Assembly (NCBI GenBank): GCA_016801885.1
Contig: CM028901.1
Coordinates: forward strand, 14,271,095-14,335,094
DNA: 64,000 nt
Direction: 5' to 3'
Source: Toxotes chatareus
Taxonomy: Eukaryota > Chordata > Actinopteri > Toxotidae
Shown one piece after another: positions 22,286-34,382 of the stretch. How positions within the stretch are numbered: position 1 is the stretch's first letter; each line of letters opens with the position of its first letter. The position numbers and the translations under genes are program-made. The notes beneath the pieces are model-generated. The model had not been told where the DNA came from and searched no databases. It worked only from the letters and a program-made list of their open reading frames with translations.

Positions 22286-22979
22286 AGGTTCATTGTTTTT
22301 CTTCGTTTTTTTCAGAGTGATATTTTTATAAGGTCCCTGTCTTGATTTTTCAATAACGTCAGTACTGACAAAGGTGAATTAGTTTTTTGATTTTTTCTTT
22401 TTTTTGGGTGTGGGGGGTAATTTTTCCTACATACCTGCTTCATGGTTGTATTAGATGGCAATTAATCTGACAGAGAATTTAGACTCCAAATGTTTTTTTG
22501 TTTATGGATTAAAAGAAGAAAGTATTTTTCTGTTGCCAATGAAAGAAGACAGCCAATCATCACTATGTAGAGAAAACTGAAATGAGTCATTTTGCATGTC
22601 CCCTCCTTTTTATACATTAACATACAGTAATACCCTTATTACATGCATTTCCTCAGAAGTGTTGGAGTGGAGGGTCAGCCACGTTGCAGCCAGGCAGTGG
22701 AGCAGTTTTAGGGGTTCAGTGCCTCGAGCAATGTGCATGAATGTGATTTTGATTTCACGCTCTCTCTATCTGTCTCTTCTCTATGTCTCTCTGTCATTGT
22801 GATGTGTCTGTCTCCCTCTGGCTGTCAGTTCCAGGTGAGACAGGTGACTGCTATTTTTTCTTTTTTTTTTTTTTTTTTTTACATCAGTCCATATGGGATG
22901 CTACATTCGGACAGAATGATGACACATATCACCATGGAAACGTTGCTATATCTATCCTCTACACAAATTCCGCCTCCTG

Positions 22980-23033
<54 letters not shown>

Positions 23034-24140
23034 TCTCTCTCTCTCGATCTCACAATGGCATACCCTCTTCCACAGAAGATTGAAAACCCTTGTATGTCCA
23101 GACCCCTGCAGAGAGCATTCTGCATGTAAGATCTACATACAGACTGTTCCCTTTCCAACCACAATAAACACACACATACACACACTTGTGCTACTTAATA
23201 AATTGTGTTCAGCCACTGGCCTGCTGTGCCCCATGGGTCAGTGTGTGGAGCAAAGAGACATTAATCATTCTGGGTGAATGTGTGTAAGCAAACACAGGCT
23301 GAGCGTCAGCATCCTGTGTCTTCTGAGTGTGTGTTTGTAAAATAAGTGTAATGAGTACAGATGTGTATATGAATTTATATATATTTGTGATTTTTATGTG
23401 TGGTTTATTGGGGGTGGTTGTTCAAATGTTCAAACTAAGATGTCTCCTTGTTTTAATGTGTGTGTGTTTTACTGTGTGTCTTCACATGTTTGGGGTAAAA
23501 TGTCGATCGACCTGTCTGCCTACCCTCAGGCCTCTTTCTCCATCTCCATCCCCTTTAAAAGCAAGCCTGTATCTCTTCACCATGGCTTTATTGCTTTTTC
23601 CTCTCCTGCCTTGATTCCACTTTCCTTCTCCTCACTTCCTTCTCATTTGTGTGACGCTTTGTGCACCTTTGTTTTCACAGTTTTGCTTGTGCAATTCATT
23701 TCACTCGCTTATTTCCTCCCTTTACCACTCCCCACTGGATTCTTTTTTTCTTTTTCTTTTTCACCTCCCCTCAATCTCACTCCCTCGCATGCATTATCTA
23801 TTAGCTGTGGCTTGTCAGGGCTCCAGTCCTGTGTAATGAGAGACAGGCGGGGCAGGTTGCACAGCATCACATTAATTTGCCGTGGCTAACTGTTCGTACA
23901 CTGGAGCCGAAATCAATGTGCCACCCCCAACCTTTATCCCCCCAGCGTCATCACCGCTGACACAAGTACACCAGTTGCCCTTTCCAGCACCCACGGTTTC
24001 TTTTGTCTGTCAGCCCATACTCACATAATAGGTCTTTAAGAGTTTTTTTCTCCTGCAGAAAATGTAGCTTTCTACACAGTAAATCAGTTAAATTCTCACA
24101 AGTAATAGAATTTCTCTTTTTACCGCGTGGTGCGGCTCCA
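22286..24140. other. Microsatellite-rich intergenic DNA
   Basis: Holds a T20 run (22861-22880), a compound CT/CA/CT array (22989-23044) and pyrimidine-rich DNA at 23490-23780 that produces spurious open frames. The stretch 23820-24000 is of mixed composition with no recognised feature. Confidence 0.6.
22989..23044. repeat. (CT)n(CA)n(CT)n compound microsatellite
   Basis: About 22 bp of CT, 22 bp of CA, then 12 bp of CT with no interruptions. Open frames across it on both strands are artefacts of the repeat. Confidence 0.95.
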
Positions 24141-24149
24141 TGGTGAAGT

Positions 24150-24650
24150 TAGTCTGTTTGTTTCAGACAGAAATACAACAACTGTTAGATAGATTGTCAT
24201 GAAATTTTGTACAGATATTCACTGAGCTCAGAGGATAAACCCAATTGATTCTGGTGCTCCTCTAACTTTTTCTCTAGTGCCACCAGCAGGTTGATAATTT
24301 TGTATTTTAGTGGCATGTCTTAATAGCTGTTGGATGGACTGCAAGGAAACGTACAGACATTCATGGTGCTGAGAGGATGAATCCAAGAGTCTTTAGCAAA
24401 CCGTTTCTCTTCATGTGTTGCCACAAGCAGGTCAAAGTTTTCACCTATCCTGTGAAATATTTCAACATCCTCTATATTTATATGTGAGAAATTTGGTATT
24501 TATGGTTCCCAGAGGATGAACTCCGATAACTTCGATGATCCCTTTGACTTTTTCTGTGACACCACCAGCAATTTCACTCTTGTGAAATATTGCAACGTGC
24601 TGGATTGACTGGCTCAAAATTCCATACGGATGTTCATGATTGCCAGACAA
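24150..24650 (+). repeat. Unnamed teleost repeat, degenerate internal units
   Basis: Roughly 120-130-bp degenerate units recur, each with a version of GACATTCATGGT..AGAGGATGAA and CCTCTGACTTTTTCT..GCCACCAGCAG. The pattern is familiar from many teleost loci, but I cannot give a family name. Related sequence lies at about 24860-25180 and, inverted, at about 26880-27290. Confidence 0.6.
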
Positions 24651-24734
24651 TGAAACATTTACATGACTTAAAGGCCAATTGAAAACTGAATAATCCCTTA
24701 AGTCATTGTAAAGCAGAAATGCACAATAACACAA

Positions 24735-24776
24735 CATTAAAACTGGTAACATTAAAACCACTTACCAGTTTTAATG
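24735..24776. repeat. Perfect 15-bp hairpin, probable transposon end
   Basis: CATTAAAACTGGTAA (24735-24749) and TTACCAGTTTTAATG (24762-24776) are perfect inverted copies around a 12-nt loop. The following TGTGGCTGATCGGTGTATATATA resembles the end of an abundant teleost DNA element. Confidence 0.65.
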
Positions 24777-24859
24777 CTGTGGCTGATCGGTGTATATATA
24801 CAAAACAAATTTCCTATCGATGATGAATATTATCTTTAGTTGCTAACTTAGGTGACCTC

Positions 24860-25180
24860 TCTGACTTGCACCACCATGAGGGTGACATTTATGATTTTAA
24901 GAGAAATGTCTCCACAGCTACTGGATGGAATGCCATTAAGTTTTGACATCCATGGTCTCCATAAAATGAATTGTATTAACTTTGATGGTCCCCTTCAATT
25001 TGTCTTTGTTGCAAAACTAATGACATTCCCAAGCTCAGCCCCAGGTGTACTTTATGCTTTGTGCTAATTAGCAAATGTCAACATGCTAGACTAAGATGTG
25101 ACCATGGTAAACCATGTCAGTATTAATATTTAGCTCAAAGGCTCACAGGGCCACCACCATGACTGTGCACTCTCATTAGG
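24860..25180 (+). repeat. Second copy of the unnamed teleost repeat
   Basis: Contains the same units as 24150-24650 (TGGATGGAATGCCATTAAG, CTTTGATGGTCCCCTTC) and ends in CAACATGCTAGAC-type sequence. Confidence 0.5.
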
Positions 25181-25199
25181 CCATTGTTTTAGTGAGCAG

Positions 25200-26870
25200 G
25201 TACATACTTCTGCTTTCCTGCTGATAATGCAGACTTTCCCTGATCAGTAATTCTTCCACTTCTCCTGGTGTTTTTTTCATTATGTAAAACTGTCAGTTGC
25301 GTCCAAGCACACCTTCAAAAAAAAGAAGAAAAAAACAGGATGATTTCTTTTCCTTGCTTGCGATCAAGGGAACCAAACAGCGCTGATGTTCTTGTCATCC
25401 CGTCTCTCGATAAAATCAAAGTGTAATATGAAATATTTTCACTGAGAAAGATTAATTATGCTAGAAACAAACCAGGAGATAGAGGCTGCAGTCTGATACC
25501 AAAAGAGTAGTAACAACACATTTTCCATCTAATATTACAGCAAATGAATCTCGTTACACTTCTTAATAGGAAAAGAAATATAATTAGTGGATCTCAGTAC
25601 CATCAGACAATGCCAGTCTGGATGTTTTGCTCATTGGACCTACATGTCTGCATGCTTTGTGTGTAAGAGCTTTCAAATGTGTAAACTATGCATATCCTGT
25701 CCTTCAGCAAGGCTCAAAAGAAATGTCTTGATGAAGTCAGCATCAAACACCCATGCTCTCCACATGCTCTGCTTATCAATAAAGGCTTTTAATCAGAGAG
25801 AACTGCACGAGAGGTAGGAAGTATTTCAACTTCCATTGTGTATTTCATTACTGATCCATCATACTGGGTGAGACACTGGGTGAGTACGTCGCAGTTTTTG
25901 TTTATTTTATCTCCCCATGTGAAAAGATGGAGGCAGATGCCAAGTTAGGAGCTGAGCTTACTTACTTACTAACTGTATTCTGTTTGAAGTGAATTAAAGA
26001 ATGTCTCTTCATCATTTTTTTTTGTAATGAAATATTTAATTCCACCAAGACTGAGAAGAGATTAATTAAAATGGTGACTTGCAAGCGAAGTGTTCTTTTC
26101 TTCTTTCCCTTTCATTTTATTGTCTGTGATTAGGAATGTTCTCTTGTACTTGGGGAACACAGGGAATATTTTCAGCTAACTAGAAACTTCTGTTGGAAAG
26201 GCTGAGCTGATTTTAGAAATGCTGACTTATTGATGTGTTTTCTTCACATCAATTATTGATAGGCATTGAAATGCATCATTCACTGGTTTATATTTCAGCA
26301 GATCTAAGGCCAACTATCTATATCAGTGTTGTAAACTTTGTCCAAAATCACAATCAGGATCATGGACACCTCTTGGACCGAACACGCTGCAAGGGCTTTA
26401 TGAACTTAGTGGTACATTCTGCATACTAGTAGCATGTGCACGTGTTTCTACCAGATAGTTTCTGTTGCCATTAATTAAAAGAAGCACCACTGCTGAAGCT
26501 GACAGTTCTCTACAAGATTAAATGAGTCTTTGTCCCAGAAAAAAATGTCTCTGAATATAGTAACTGTCCTCCTCAATACTAATAGGTATCATATTCCATC
26601 ATAGTCCGTCCATTGTCTAGTTGAAGCCAACAACTTCCAACAGAAGTTTCTATTTTTTAATTTTTTTTGTTCTTTGTTGCAGCACTGCAAGCCCTGATTA
26701 TTTTCAGTATCTACTGATCTGCTGATCCTAGAATAAAAATGTGCTATATTTTTCATCATGGAAGACAAGCAAATATTCACATTTGACAAGCTGGAACAGC
26801 TCAATTATAGTATTTTTGTTTAAGCAAGACTAAGACTCTGCAGTCATGCTAGCGGCTTGGAGAGGCTTTC
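25200..26870. other. Intergenic, no gene seen
   Basis: AT-rich unique-looking DNA. No exon or recognisable element. Confidence 0.5.
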
Positions 26871-26879
26871 CATATAGGT

Positions 26880-27290
26880 GCAGTGATGTTTTGAGCTAAT
26901 TGCTAACATACGCATGCAAACAAGCTCACAATGACAACTTTAACATATTTATTTTTAGGAGGTATAATGTTTATCATGTTCACTATCTTATTTTAGCATG
27001 CTAGAATGCAAAAACTTGATAACAGACACTAAACATGAAGTACTGCTGATGCCAATGGGAGTGTCAATAGCTTAGCAGGTATTTGGCCATAAACAAAAGT
27101 ATTGGACAATTTCAACATTTGACCTGATGATAGTTATAGATGAAAAGTCAGAGGATCCCCAAAGTAATTTGCACCATGAATGTCTGTAGAAGATTTTATG
27201 GCAATCCATCCAACAGTTGTCAAAACATTTCAGTCTGAACAAAAGTGGTACCATCCCTAGCACCACGCAGCCAGCATAGCCATCTGTCAA
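26880..27290 (-). repeat. Unnamed teleost repeat, inverted copy
   Basis: Read on the minus strand it gives the ATTGCCATAAAATCTTC, GACATTCATGGTGCAAATT and GGGGATCCTCTGACTTTTC phrases of the 24.2-kb repeat, ending in GCTAACA/CATGCTA-type sequence. Confidence 0.6.
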
Positions 27291-27532
27291 TCAACTAATC
27301 ATTTAATTCACTAATTACTTCAGCTGTACTTTGTTCTGGGCTGTCTCCCGCTTCCTTGTCCGTCATATTGCTTAGAAAATGTCCATTTAATGGGTCTATA
27401 CAACAACAAGACAAAGGAATCACATTTTTTATCAGGTAGTGATTATCACCTCCATATCTGATATTTCCACAAATGTGCAAGAATAATCAAGAGTAACTTT
27501 CAGTTACAGAATTTGCATTCTGTTAGTATTCA

Positions 27533-27557
27533 CTAGGTTCACAGCTTGTGAACCTAG
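27533..27557. repeat. Perfect palindrome, 11-bp arms
   Basis: CTAGGTTCACA (27533-27543) and TGTGAACCTAG (27547-27557) flank GCT, immediately before a TG microsatellite (27560-27578). Confidence 0.85.
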
Positions 27558-27750
27558 AGGTGTGTGTGTGTGTGTGTGAACACACAATGCTGCACAATGA
27601 TGGGCTTTCCCTATTTGCTGACAACCATCTGCAGTCCATACTCTACCACCACCACACATACACATGCGCAAAAACACACAAACACATATCCTTGGTACGT
27701 TCATGCATCAGAATGAGAAATGGCAAGGTGTCCTAATCTTAACAGGTTGT

Positions 27751-27764
27751 GGGGGGGGGGGGGG
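27751..27764 (+). repeat. G14 homopolymer
   Basis: Uninterrupted run of 14 G followed nearby by GGGGG (27770-27774). A run of this kind can fold as a G-quadruplex. Confidence 0.95.
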
Positions 27765-27771
27765 CTAGTGG

Positions 27772-28640
27772 GGGCATTTGTAATTTCTTATCCGCCGCTA
27801 ATTACAGCGGTAACAAGACCCAGGAGAAGTGACGGCTGCTGGTTTAGACGTCTGCCGGCTTGACAGCAGGGTTAATTAACAGCCTTCCACCAAGATTAAG
27901 ATGGGACAAAAACTAAATAGATCAAGATATATACACACACACACACACACACATATTCAAGCACATGCACGCATAAGCATACACTTATGCAGGCATGCAC
28001 GCACACACGCTAAACAGCCTTTCCACTAAGAGCTCAGATTAAGATAGCCACACCATCCCCATCTATTTCAGCAGAAAATTAGCCTCCTGCTTGGTCAGAC
28101 AGGCTCAGCAGACACAGAGCCAGGCGCTTTAGACCTAATGCATTCATTCATACACCTGTGTGACTTATTGATACTGGCACATGCACTGGAGAATCATTTT
28201 GTTGATCCTCTGAATATGGCTCATGAGAGAAAGCAGAGAAAGTAAATGGCATTATGGGGCTGACAGCTACATGGCTGCAAACACTTTAATGCCCAAGCTG
28301 TATTCCCTGCGGAACCTATACAATGATCCTATCCATCTTGGCTCTCTCTATAATGCCATAAAGTGTGGATCTGGGTATGAAAGATTTGGCTGAGCCTTGC
28401 TTAACATGTCCCCATCTCCCCCCTCGACTGCTGGTGGGTGCGTTCATGCAGACACATATACACAGGCTCTCCCTGCCAGGTTAATGTGGCACCACATTCA
28501 TTGGGCTGTAGCGTGTGTTGCCTCCCTTACCAGCTGTCCTAATGTAACTCCTTTAGAAGACTCCATTTGGACAGAGAGCCTGCATGAATAAAAGAAAGCA
28601 CTTTCTCTTCATGAACCCTTTTTCACATACTTTAAACAGT
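27772..28640. other. Intergenic, possible conserved noncoding patch
   Basis: The part 27780-27900 has balanced composition with homeodomain-like TAATTA and TTAATTAA cores near balanced GC sequence. A CA microsatellite follows at 27931-27952. No gene was found. Confidence 0.35.
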
Positions 28641-28652
28641 GATTTGTTAGAC

Positions 28653-28654
28653 AG

Positions 28655-28708
<54 letters not shown>
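28653..28708. repeat. (TG)n(TC)n(AC)n compound microsatellite
   Basis: TG, TC and AC tracts in direct succession, similar in structure to the array at 22989. Confidence 0.95.
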
Positions 28709-28709
28709 G

Positions 28710-29200
28710 AAAACTCAACTGTGAGAACTGTTTCACAAACATGACATCATCCACACGCTTATAGATCAAATTCACATCCATTGTTGACTATTTCGGTTCT
28801 ACACAGGTTGTCTAGGGAGTAGGTGATAATGCACAAGTTCGTCCTTAAATAAGGAAATAATGAGATGAGGGCAAGATGCTTCCACAAAGTCTATTATCAT
28901 CAGAACATTTCACACAGCACGGTGATACCATGGTCATTTGCAAAGGTAGGCTGTCTTCACATAAAGTCTGTTAAGTCCACTGCAGTTTTACTAGTGAGAG
29001 TAAAACATAAGGACTGTTGCCATGGTAACCGGAAGTTTAATATACTGCGCCTTATGCATTGATTGGGAATGGTGGTTAATTATTGACCTGATCCTTGAGG
29101 TGTCCCAGTTGTCCTAAAATACAGTATTAATGGACACATGCCAGCCCAACTGAGAAGAGTATTTCTTCACAACAATGGTTGAAAAGAGTGTACTCTGCAT
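28710..29200. other. Intergenic, no gene seen
   Basis: Nothing recognisable beyond short spurious frames. Confidence 0.5.
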
Positions 29201-29202
29201 GC

Positions 29203-29622
29203 TTAAAGGAACAGTCCACCATTTGTGGAAATACTTTCCTTCCAGGAGTTAGATAAGAAGATCGATACCATTCCCATATCTGTGCAGTAAGTAAAGAACT
29301 GGAGACAGGAGGCAATTAGCAAGACCTTACCCATCTGAGCATCTAACAACTTCACTGCACAAAGATCCTGTTGGAAAAAAAGATTCCTCTCAGAAATAGT
29401 TACAGAAAGTAGCTCCCCCTAAAACCACAAATTACTGCCTTACTTAAACTTATGTTTTTGCATTTAGGATAAACACAGGTACAACATGTTAGGTGTGTTA
29501 GGCGTTGATAGCTGTATTTATGAGATAGCTAGGCTAAGCTAAACTAATCACCTTCTGCCTCCTGCTCTGCACTCATTGCACAGACATTAGGTTGGCATCA
29601 ATCTTCTCATCTAACTCAAAGT
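29203..29622. repeat. Fold-back teleost repeat
   Basis: The left part (TTAAAGGAACAGTCCACC..., GAGTTAGATAAGAAGATCGATACC, 29203-29290) recurs as an inverted degenerate copy at 29573-29617 (GGCATCAATCTTCTCATCTAACTC). GCTAGGCTAAGCTAA lies between. The phrases belong to a very common teleost interspersed family that I cannot name. A relative is at 61306-61570. Confidence 0.65.
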
Positions 29623-29624
29623 TA

Positions 29625-30735
29625 GTGTTAGTGACATGATGGTTAGTGTCAGTGAGGACAACCTAACCAATCCGTTTTCACATGGCACAGCAGCCGCAAA
29701 AGCACTAATTTGGAACAATCGGATCTAGACGGGATTTGAATTTGATCGCATCTACAGAGCTCTGATTGTTTCAGCTGTTTTTCCAACCAGGGAAAAGGAT
29801 GTCGATGAGCACAACGCTGCCCTGAAAAAGAATCACTGAAAAAGATCATGGGCAACGATTTTGAAGTGTGCAAACCAGGCTGAATCCATGCCACTGAGAC
29901 CAGACCTTAACCAAATGAAGCCTTTATCTAGACTAGAGATGTCTTCCAGTGCACACAAATTGCAGTGGCACCCTGTCTCTCTCCTATGCACATTCTGATT
30001 CGTCTGCTGTGTGAGTGGTTTCTGTGTGCAATGTATAATGCAAAGCTGGAGGAGGGTTTATGTGGAAAAAGGAAGGAGTCCCTGGTCACATTAGAAAGAA
30101 TAGGTTGTAGTGGCATGTCTGCTAACAGTTTCCTACATTAGCACCCCTAGAGAGCCATGCCTCAATGACAGCACTGTGCTGAAAGAGGAACTGGGAGAAA
30201 GGGACCTGCAAAATGAAGGAGGGAGGGAATAGAGTGAGTTGTCTGACCTTAAAGCAAGACGGTGTAACTTTTGCTGAGCAGCAGCAACAGCGGCCTCTGC
30301 AGCCACAGGTGGTAATTACAGGACACCGGTGCATTAAATTATATTGGTCTCTTGGAGTCTTAGTGGTTAAGGTTACTGGAAGTCTGGAGGTAGCACACCC
30401 CTGGACGCTAACAGCTCATGTACAGAAAACAAAGCCTATCAATCGCTCAGGCAACAAACACAAAATCATCATCTCAGCACAAACCAGCAATCAGGCTGTC
30501 CGCTTATGTCAAGTCAGCATTCAGCTAATCTGATCAGCCGAAAACATCTAAACCCACAGCAGCTGTGTGCTAAAATGTAGCTGGCATCACGCCTGTCGAT
30601 AAGGACACTGAAAAAAGAGGCGAGAAAGGGAAGGAAGGAGAGGGCGATGACAGGAACGCTGGAGATGAGTTGGAACAGCGGGGAGAAGGAGGAGAGAACG
30701 ATGCCTGAGATTGAAATGCGAAGAAGAGGATGGAA
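29625..30735. other. Intergenic, no gene seen
   Basis: Mixed DNA. The stretch 30230-30330 (GGTGTAACTTTTGCTGAGCAG, GTGGTAATTACAGGAC) resembles dispersed fish repeats. The end is purine-rich (30600-30735). Confidence 0.4.
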
Positions 30736-30739
30736 GGGC

Positions 30740-30876
30740 GGGGGGGGGGGGGGGTGGCTGAAAGTTTCATGAGGGTACCACTATGGAAGCACCGAATTTT
30801 CTCACACCATCTGTAAAAGTTTTAGTGTGTATTTTGTGTGCTGCTGTGTGTGTGTGTGTGTGTGGGGGGGGGGGGG
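30740..30876 (+). repeat. G15, (TG)n and G13 runs
   Basis: A G15 run at 30740-30754, a TG tract at 30845-30863 and a G13 run at 30864-30876. A further G14 lies at 31405-31418. The overlapping open frames are artefacts. Confidence 0.9.
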
Positions 30877-31404
30877 ACTTGAGGAGGTCTGTCTGGTCAG
30901 AGGATGTGTTTTCCATTATGCACATATCAACAGTGAATTCAGCAGGGAAGAGGAGACAGAAATGTAAGCAAAACACAGAGAAAGAGGCAGAAATATCCAT
31001 GTATCCCTGGTCTCTCCCTATGTAACTCATGGCCTTCAGCACCACAATACATTTCAATTGTGCTCTTCTAAAACCCCTTTTTCTATTTAGCAGCTATTCA
31101 GCAGCCTCCATTTTCACTCACCTGTCGGTACAAAGAGTTCTGTTTTTTTTTTTTTCCCTGCTGCGGGACCCCAGGTACCAAAACGCATTTATCCTGTTAA
31201 AAAAGCTAAATGAGGAAGGTCTGCGGTCTATTTGTTGTTAATTGGCACGGTGCAACCATAGATTACCGAACATGACAGTGTCTTTTTCAGAGAAATCTAT
31301 CTGCTGTGACCTCTCTGGCACTATTACAGCAAGGTCAGAGAACACAGAGGGAAACCAATCAATACAATATTGAGTGCAAGAGCAGACCACGTCTGACGCA
31401 GGGT

Positions 31405-31565
31405 GGGGGGGGGGGGGGCAGAAAAAGGGAAAAGAAGAAAGAGAACATGGACACAAAAGGTGAGCGAGTGGGATTGCAAAGAAAGAAGAGAGAAAAAAGA
31501 GAGTAAAAAAGAATCAAAAAAGAGGAATGACCAGGGAGGCAAAGGGACGGAAAGGGGTGAGACAC
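31405..31565 (+). repeat. G14 run followed by purine-rich tract
   Basis: G14 (31405-31418), then about 145 bp mostly of A and G with few pyrimidines. The Lys/Glu/Arg-rich and Ser/Phe/Pro-rich open frames on the two strands are products of this bias. Confidence 0.8.
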
Positions 31566-34060
31566 ACGGAAGAGAAGATTGCGAGCCGTGGATGAAGGAT
31601 TGAAAAAGGTAGAAATGGAGGATAGAGAGGAAGGCCCTGAAGGTGGCTGCAATCTTGCGGGTGGCAGCAATATCAGTCTACAGCAATGCCACAGGCACAA
31701 ACACACAAACCGACTCCTGTGGATGACTGTTGTGTTCGAGACATGGTCAGTCTGGGGAGGATATTCTGTAGCCACAGGCACAAACACATATTGCCCCAGG
31801 GAGGTGTCTGATAACACTGCATACAGTAAATTGTATACCATACACTGCATGGTGGGGGTGTGACTGTGTAGATATGTGTATGTGTGTGTGTGTGTGTATG
31901 TGTAGCTGGCTGTAAGTTCATATATTGAGTGAGTGGATGTGGGTATATTGTATATACATGTGTGTATGTCTACATGCTAGAAAGCATTGTGAATATACAC
32001 TTACCTTTGTATAAACCTATGTATGATGGTGATAATTAATAATGATTAATCTGGGTCTGCGCATATGCACACAGATATATTAATTAATTTCTGCATAATA
32101 CATAGGACTCCTAACCACTATTTACATGTGCACATATACTCTTACTGAATTTCTAGCATAATGTGATACTCAGGGACATGACACCACTTAATAATAATGG
32201 ACTGCTTCACAATAAAAGCCACCCTGTGTTTTGCTAGTTGAACGCTTTTAATGTGAAGCACTAGGAAGTGTTGGGTTTACATTAGCAGTAACTTATGTAA
32301 AACAGGTGTGCACCAATTCCTACGAATCCTTTGAGCATGTGAAGGCAAACTCGATCCAGCGTGGGAATGGTGGACACTGCTACTGAAAATGCAAACTACA
32401 TAGCAGAAGAAAAAAAATCCAATGACCATAAACCATAACGAAAATGGAGTCTGATTTCATGACAAACTAAAGGATTATAAATTCAAACTTTAGAAGGCTG
32501 ACAAACTACATAAAACTACATTGATCCCATACAAGGCTAAATCAAAGGAAATATAAAAAATATATTAAAAAGTCTGCAACAAGTGGAATAAAACTCAGTT
32601 ACAATCATTTGTACACTTGTGCACTTTTCATCCACAGAGGCAGTTTGAAGTGCTTTACAGAAAAGGCTTTCAGACATTGTAAATACAGAGCAGAAATAAA
32701 ATATGGTAAAAGTGGATCACGCAATTAAAGTTTAGTTATGGTGCAACATATAACCAATACATTTTATAACAATGTACCTAAGGAAACTTAGTTCACCTGT
32801 TGTTTACCTGCTCTGAGCAATGATGCAGTGACACTACAGTATTGGAGACATTGTCACTGGGTTAAGTTTGTATGTAAGTCATCATCCTCTGCAGTCACAT
32901 ATAGCCTCTGTTGTCATTGTCCCTGTTTTTTTTTAACTTTATCAGCTAAAAACATTGTTATAGTTTTACAGAATCTGCAGATTCTATTAATACACTAACA
33001 ATCATAGTTCTTCATGAGTGTTAACTAGACTGTGTGTATGTATTTTACTCTGCATGAAGGCTGTGTGTAGTTGTGTGTGAAGATTTAAGAGCATGTGTTC
33101 ATGGATGTGGGGACTCTCCTCTCATTTCTCCTTTCTCACTTTGTCCTGTAGCAGATACGAGACTGCATGTTCAACACGTGCATGCACGGAATAATAACTC
33201 TCACCATTACTCCAGCACAGATACTCCTCTTCTTTTCATTTGAATTCAATTCCTTTGTCTTTTTTTTAACCATTACACTTGCACATGCACTCATACACGC
33301 ACACACACACGGCTCCCCACTACTCTCACTCGAAAGTACACTCCATGTCGGCCCAGCAGTGCTCCAGTGTGATTCATGTGTGTTTCGCTTCCTCGCCGTT
33401 CTGGGGTTGGAATATAGCTACGGCTGTTCCCTGCAACCTCTCTCTACAAAGACACAGAGAAGCAGGGAGAAACTGAATCCAGTACAAAGTCAGGATGCTG
33501 CACATACAAAAGGAAAGACAGAGGTTAGAAAGAAAGGTGGGGAGCTGGAAAGTTTTTAAAGAGTAGAGAAATCAAGCGGAAAGCATATGAAACAAGGGGA
33601 AGGAATAAAAAAAAATGTTCGAAAGACAAAAACACAAACAGAAAGTGGTGGATAAGAGAGGTTTCATGTTTCAGGCTGGCAAATATAGAGATAACGACAA
33701 CACATATTAGCGTGTGTGTATGTGTGAGTAGCAGATAACGAGGCGGCGTGTGAGTGTTCTGTTTACTCTAATTAACTACATCAATACTGTCAGACAGCTT
33801 TTCAGGCTTTGATCAGCTCCCTGAGCCTGCCAAAAAGTCTGCAAAACACACCCATCAATCACAGCCATCGTCCTTTTGTGCTAATCTTATTCCGAAAAAC
33901 AAAAAGATTCAATTACTTTCTCTGAGTGAAATGAACGTCGCTGGTCAAGTCGGACGGATGGGAGCGTTTCTTACGATTACGATTCCACTCTCATTCCATT
34001 CCAGTCCATCCACTTCTGCTCCACCCATAACTCTTTCACACTGATGACATCCATTACTTT
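31566..34060. other. Intergenic, no gene seen
   Basis: Includes a TG microsatellite (31877-31902), the hairpin at 32203-32260 and AT-rich DNA. No exon was found. An open frame at 33167-33559 spans a CA tract and lacks splice support. Confidence 0.5.
32203..32260. repeat. Hairpin with 17-bp arms, MITE-like
   Basis: TGCTTCACAATAAAAGC (32203-32219) and GCTTTTAATGTGAAGCA (32244-32260) pair with one mismatch around a 24-nt loop. I recall similar sequence at many teleost loci, so a miniature inverted-repeat element is likely. Confidence 0.6.
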
Positions 34061-34298
34061 ATTTTTTTCCTCTCTCTCTCTCTCACACACACACCTATGT
34101 ACACATGCACCGCTGGCCCGACGTTGAATATGTAAATCGACATCTGCTCCAGTACCCAATCTCCAGCCCTCACCATGTGTCTGATATGCTAATGCAGCCA
34201 ACACAGTTTCTTCACTCCACATCTTCCCCGCCTTTTCCCATCCCTCAGCTTCCTCTCCTCAGCGCCGGCTTACCAGAGCCTGCCAAGGATGAGCAGAT

Positions 34299-34382
34299 GA
34301 GGCAGAGGAGGGGGAGGGAAGAAAGAGAGAGGGGGAGAGAGAGAGAGAGAGAGAGAGGGAGGGAGAGGGAGAAGGAGAGGTG
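34299..34382 (+). repeat. Polypurine (GA)n tract
   Basis: Uninterrupted A/G sequence of about 80 bp with GGGAGAGAGAG and GAGGGAGGGAGAGG blocks, preceded by a CT/CA array at 34069-34094. Mirror-symmetric purine tracts can form triplex DNA. Confidence 0.9.

Noticed and set aside
22733..23277. Open frames of up to 164 codons
   Set aside because: They run through T, CT and CA repeats, giving Ser/Leu and Thr/His runs; no splice borders or homology.
31359..31850. 163-codon minus-strand frame
   Set aside because: It is driven by a purine tract and G14 run, with overlapping frames on both strands of biased composition.
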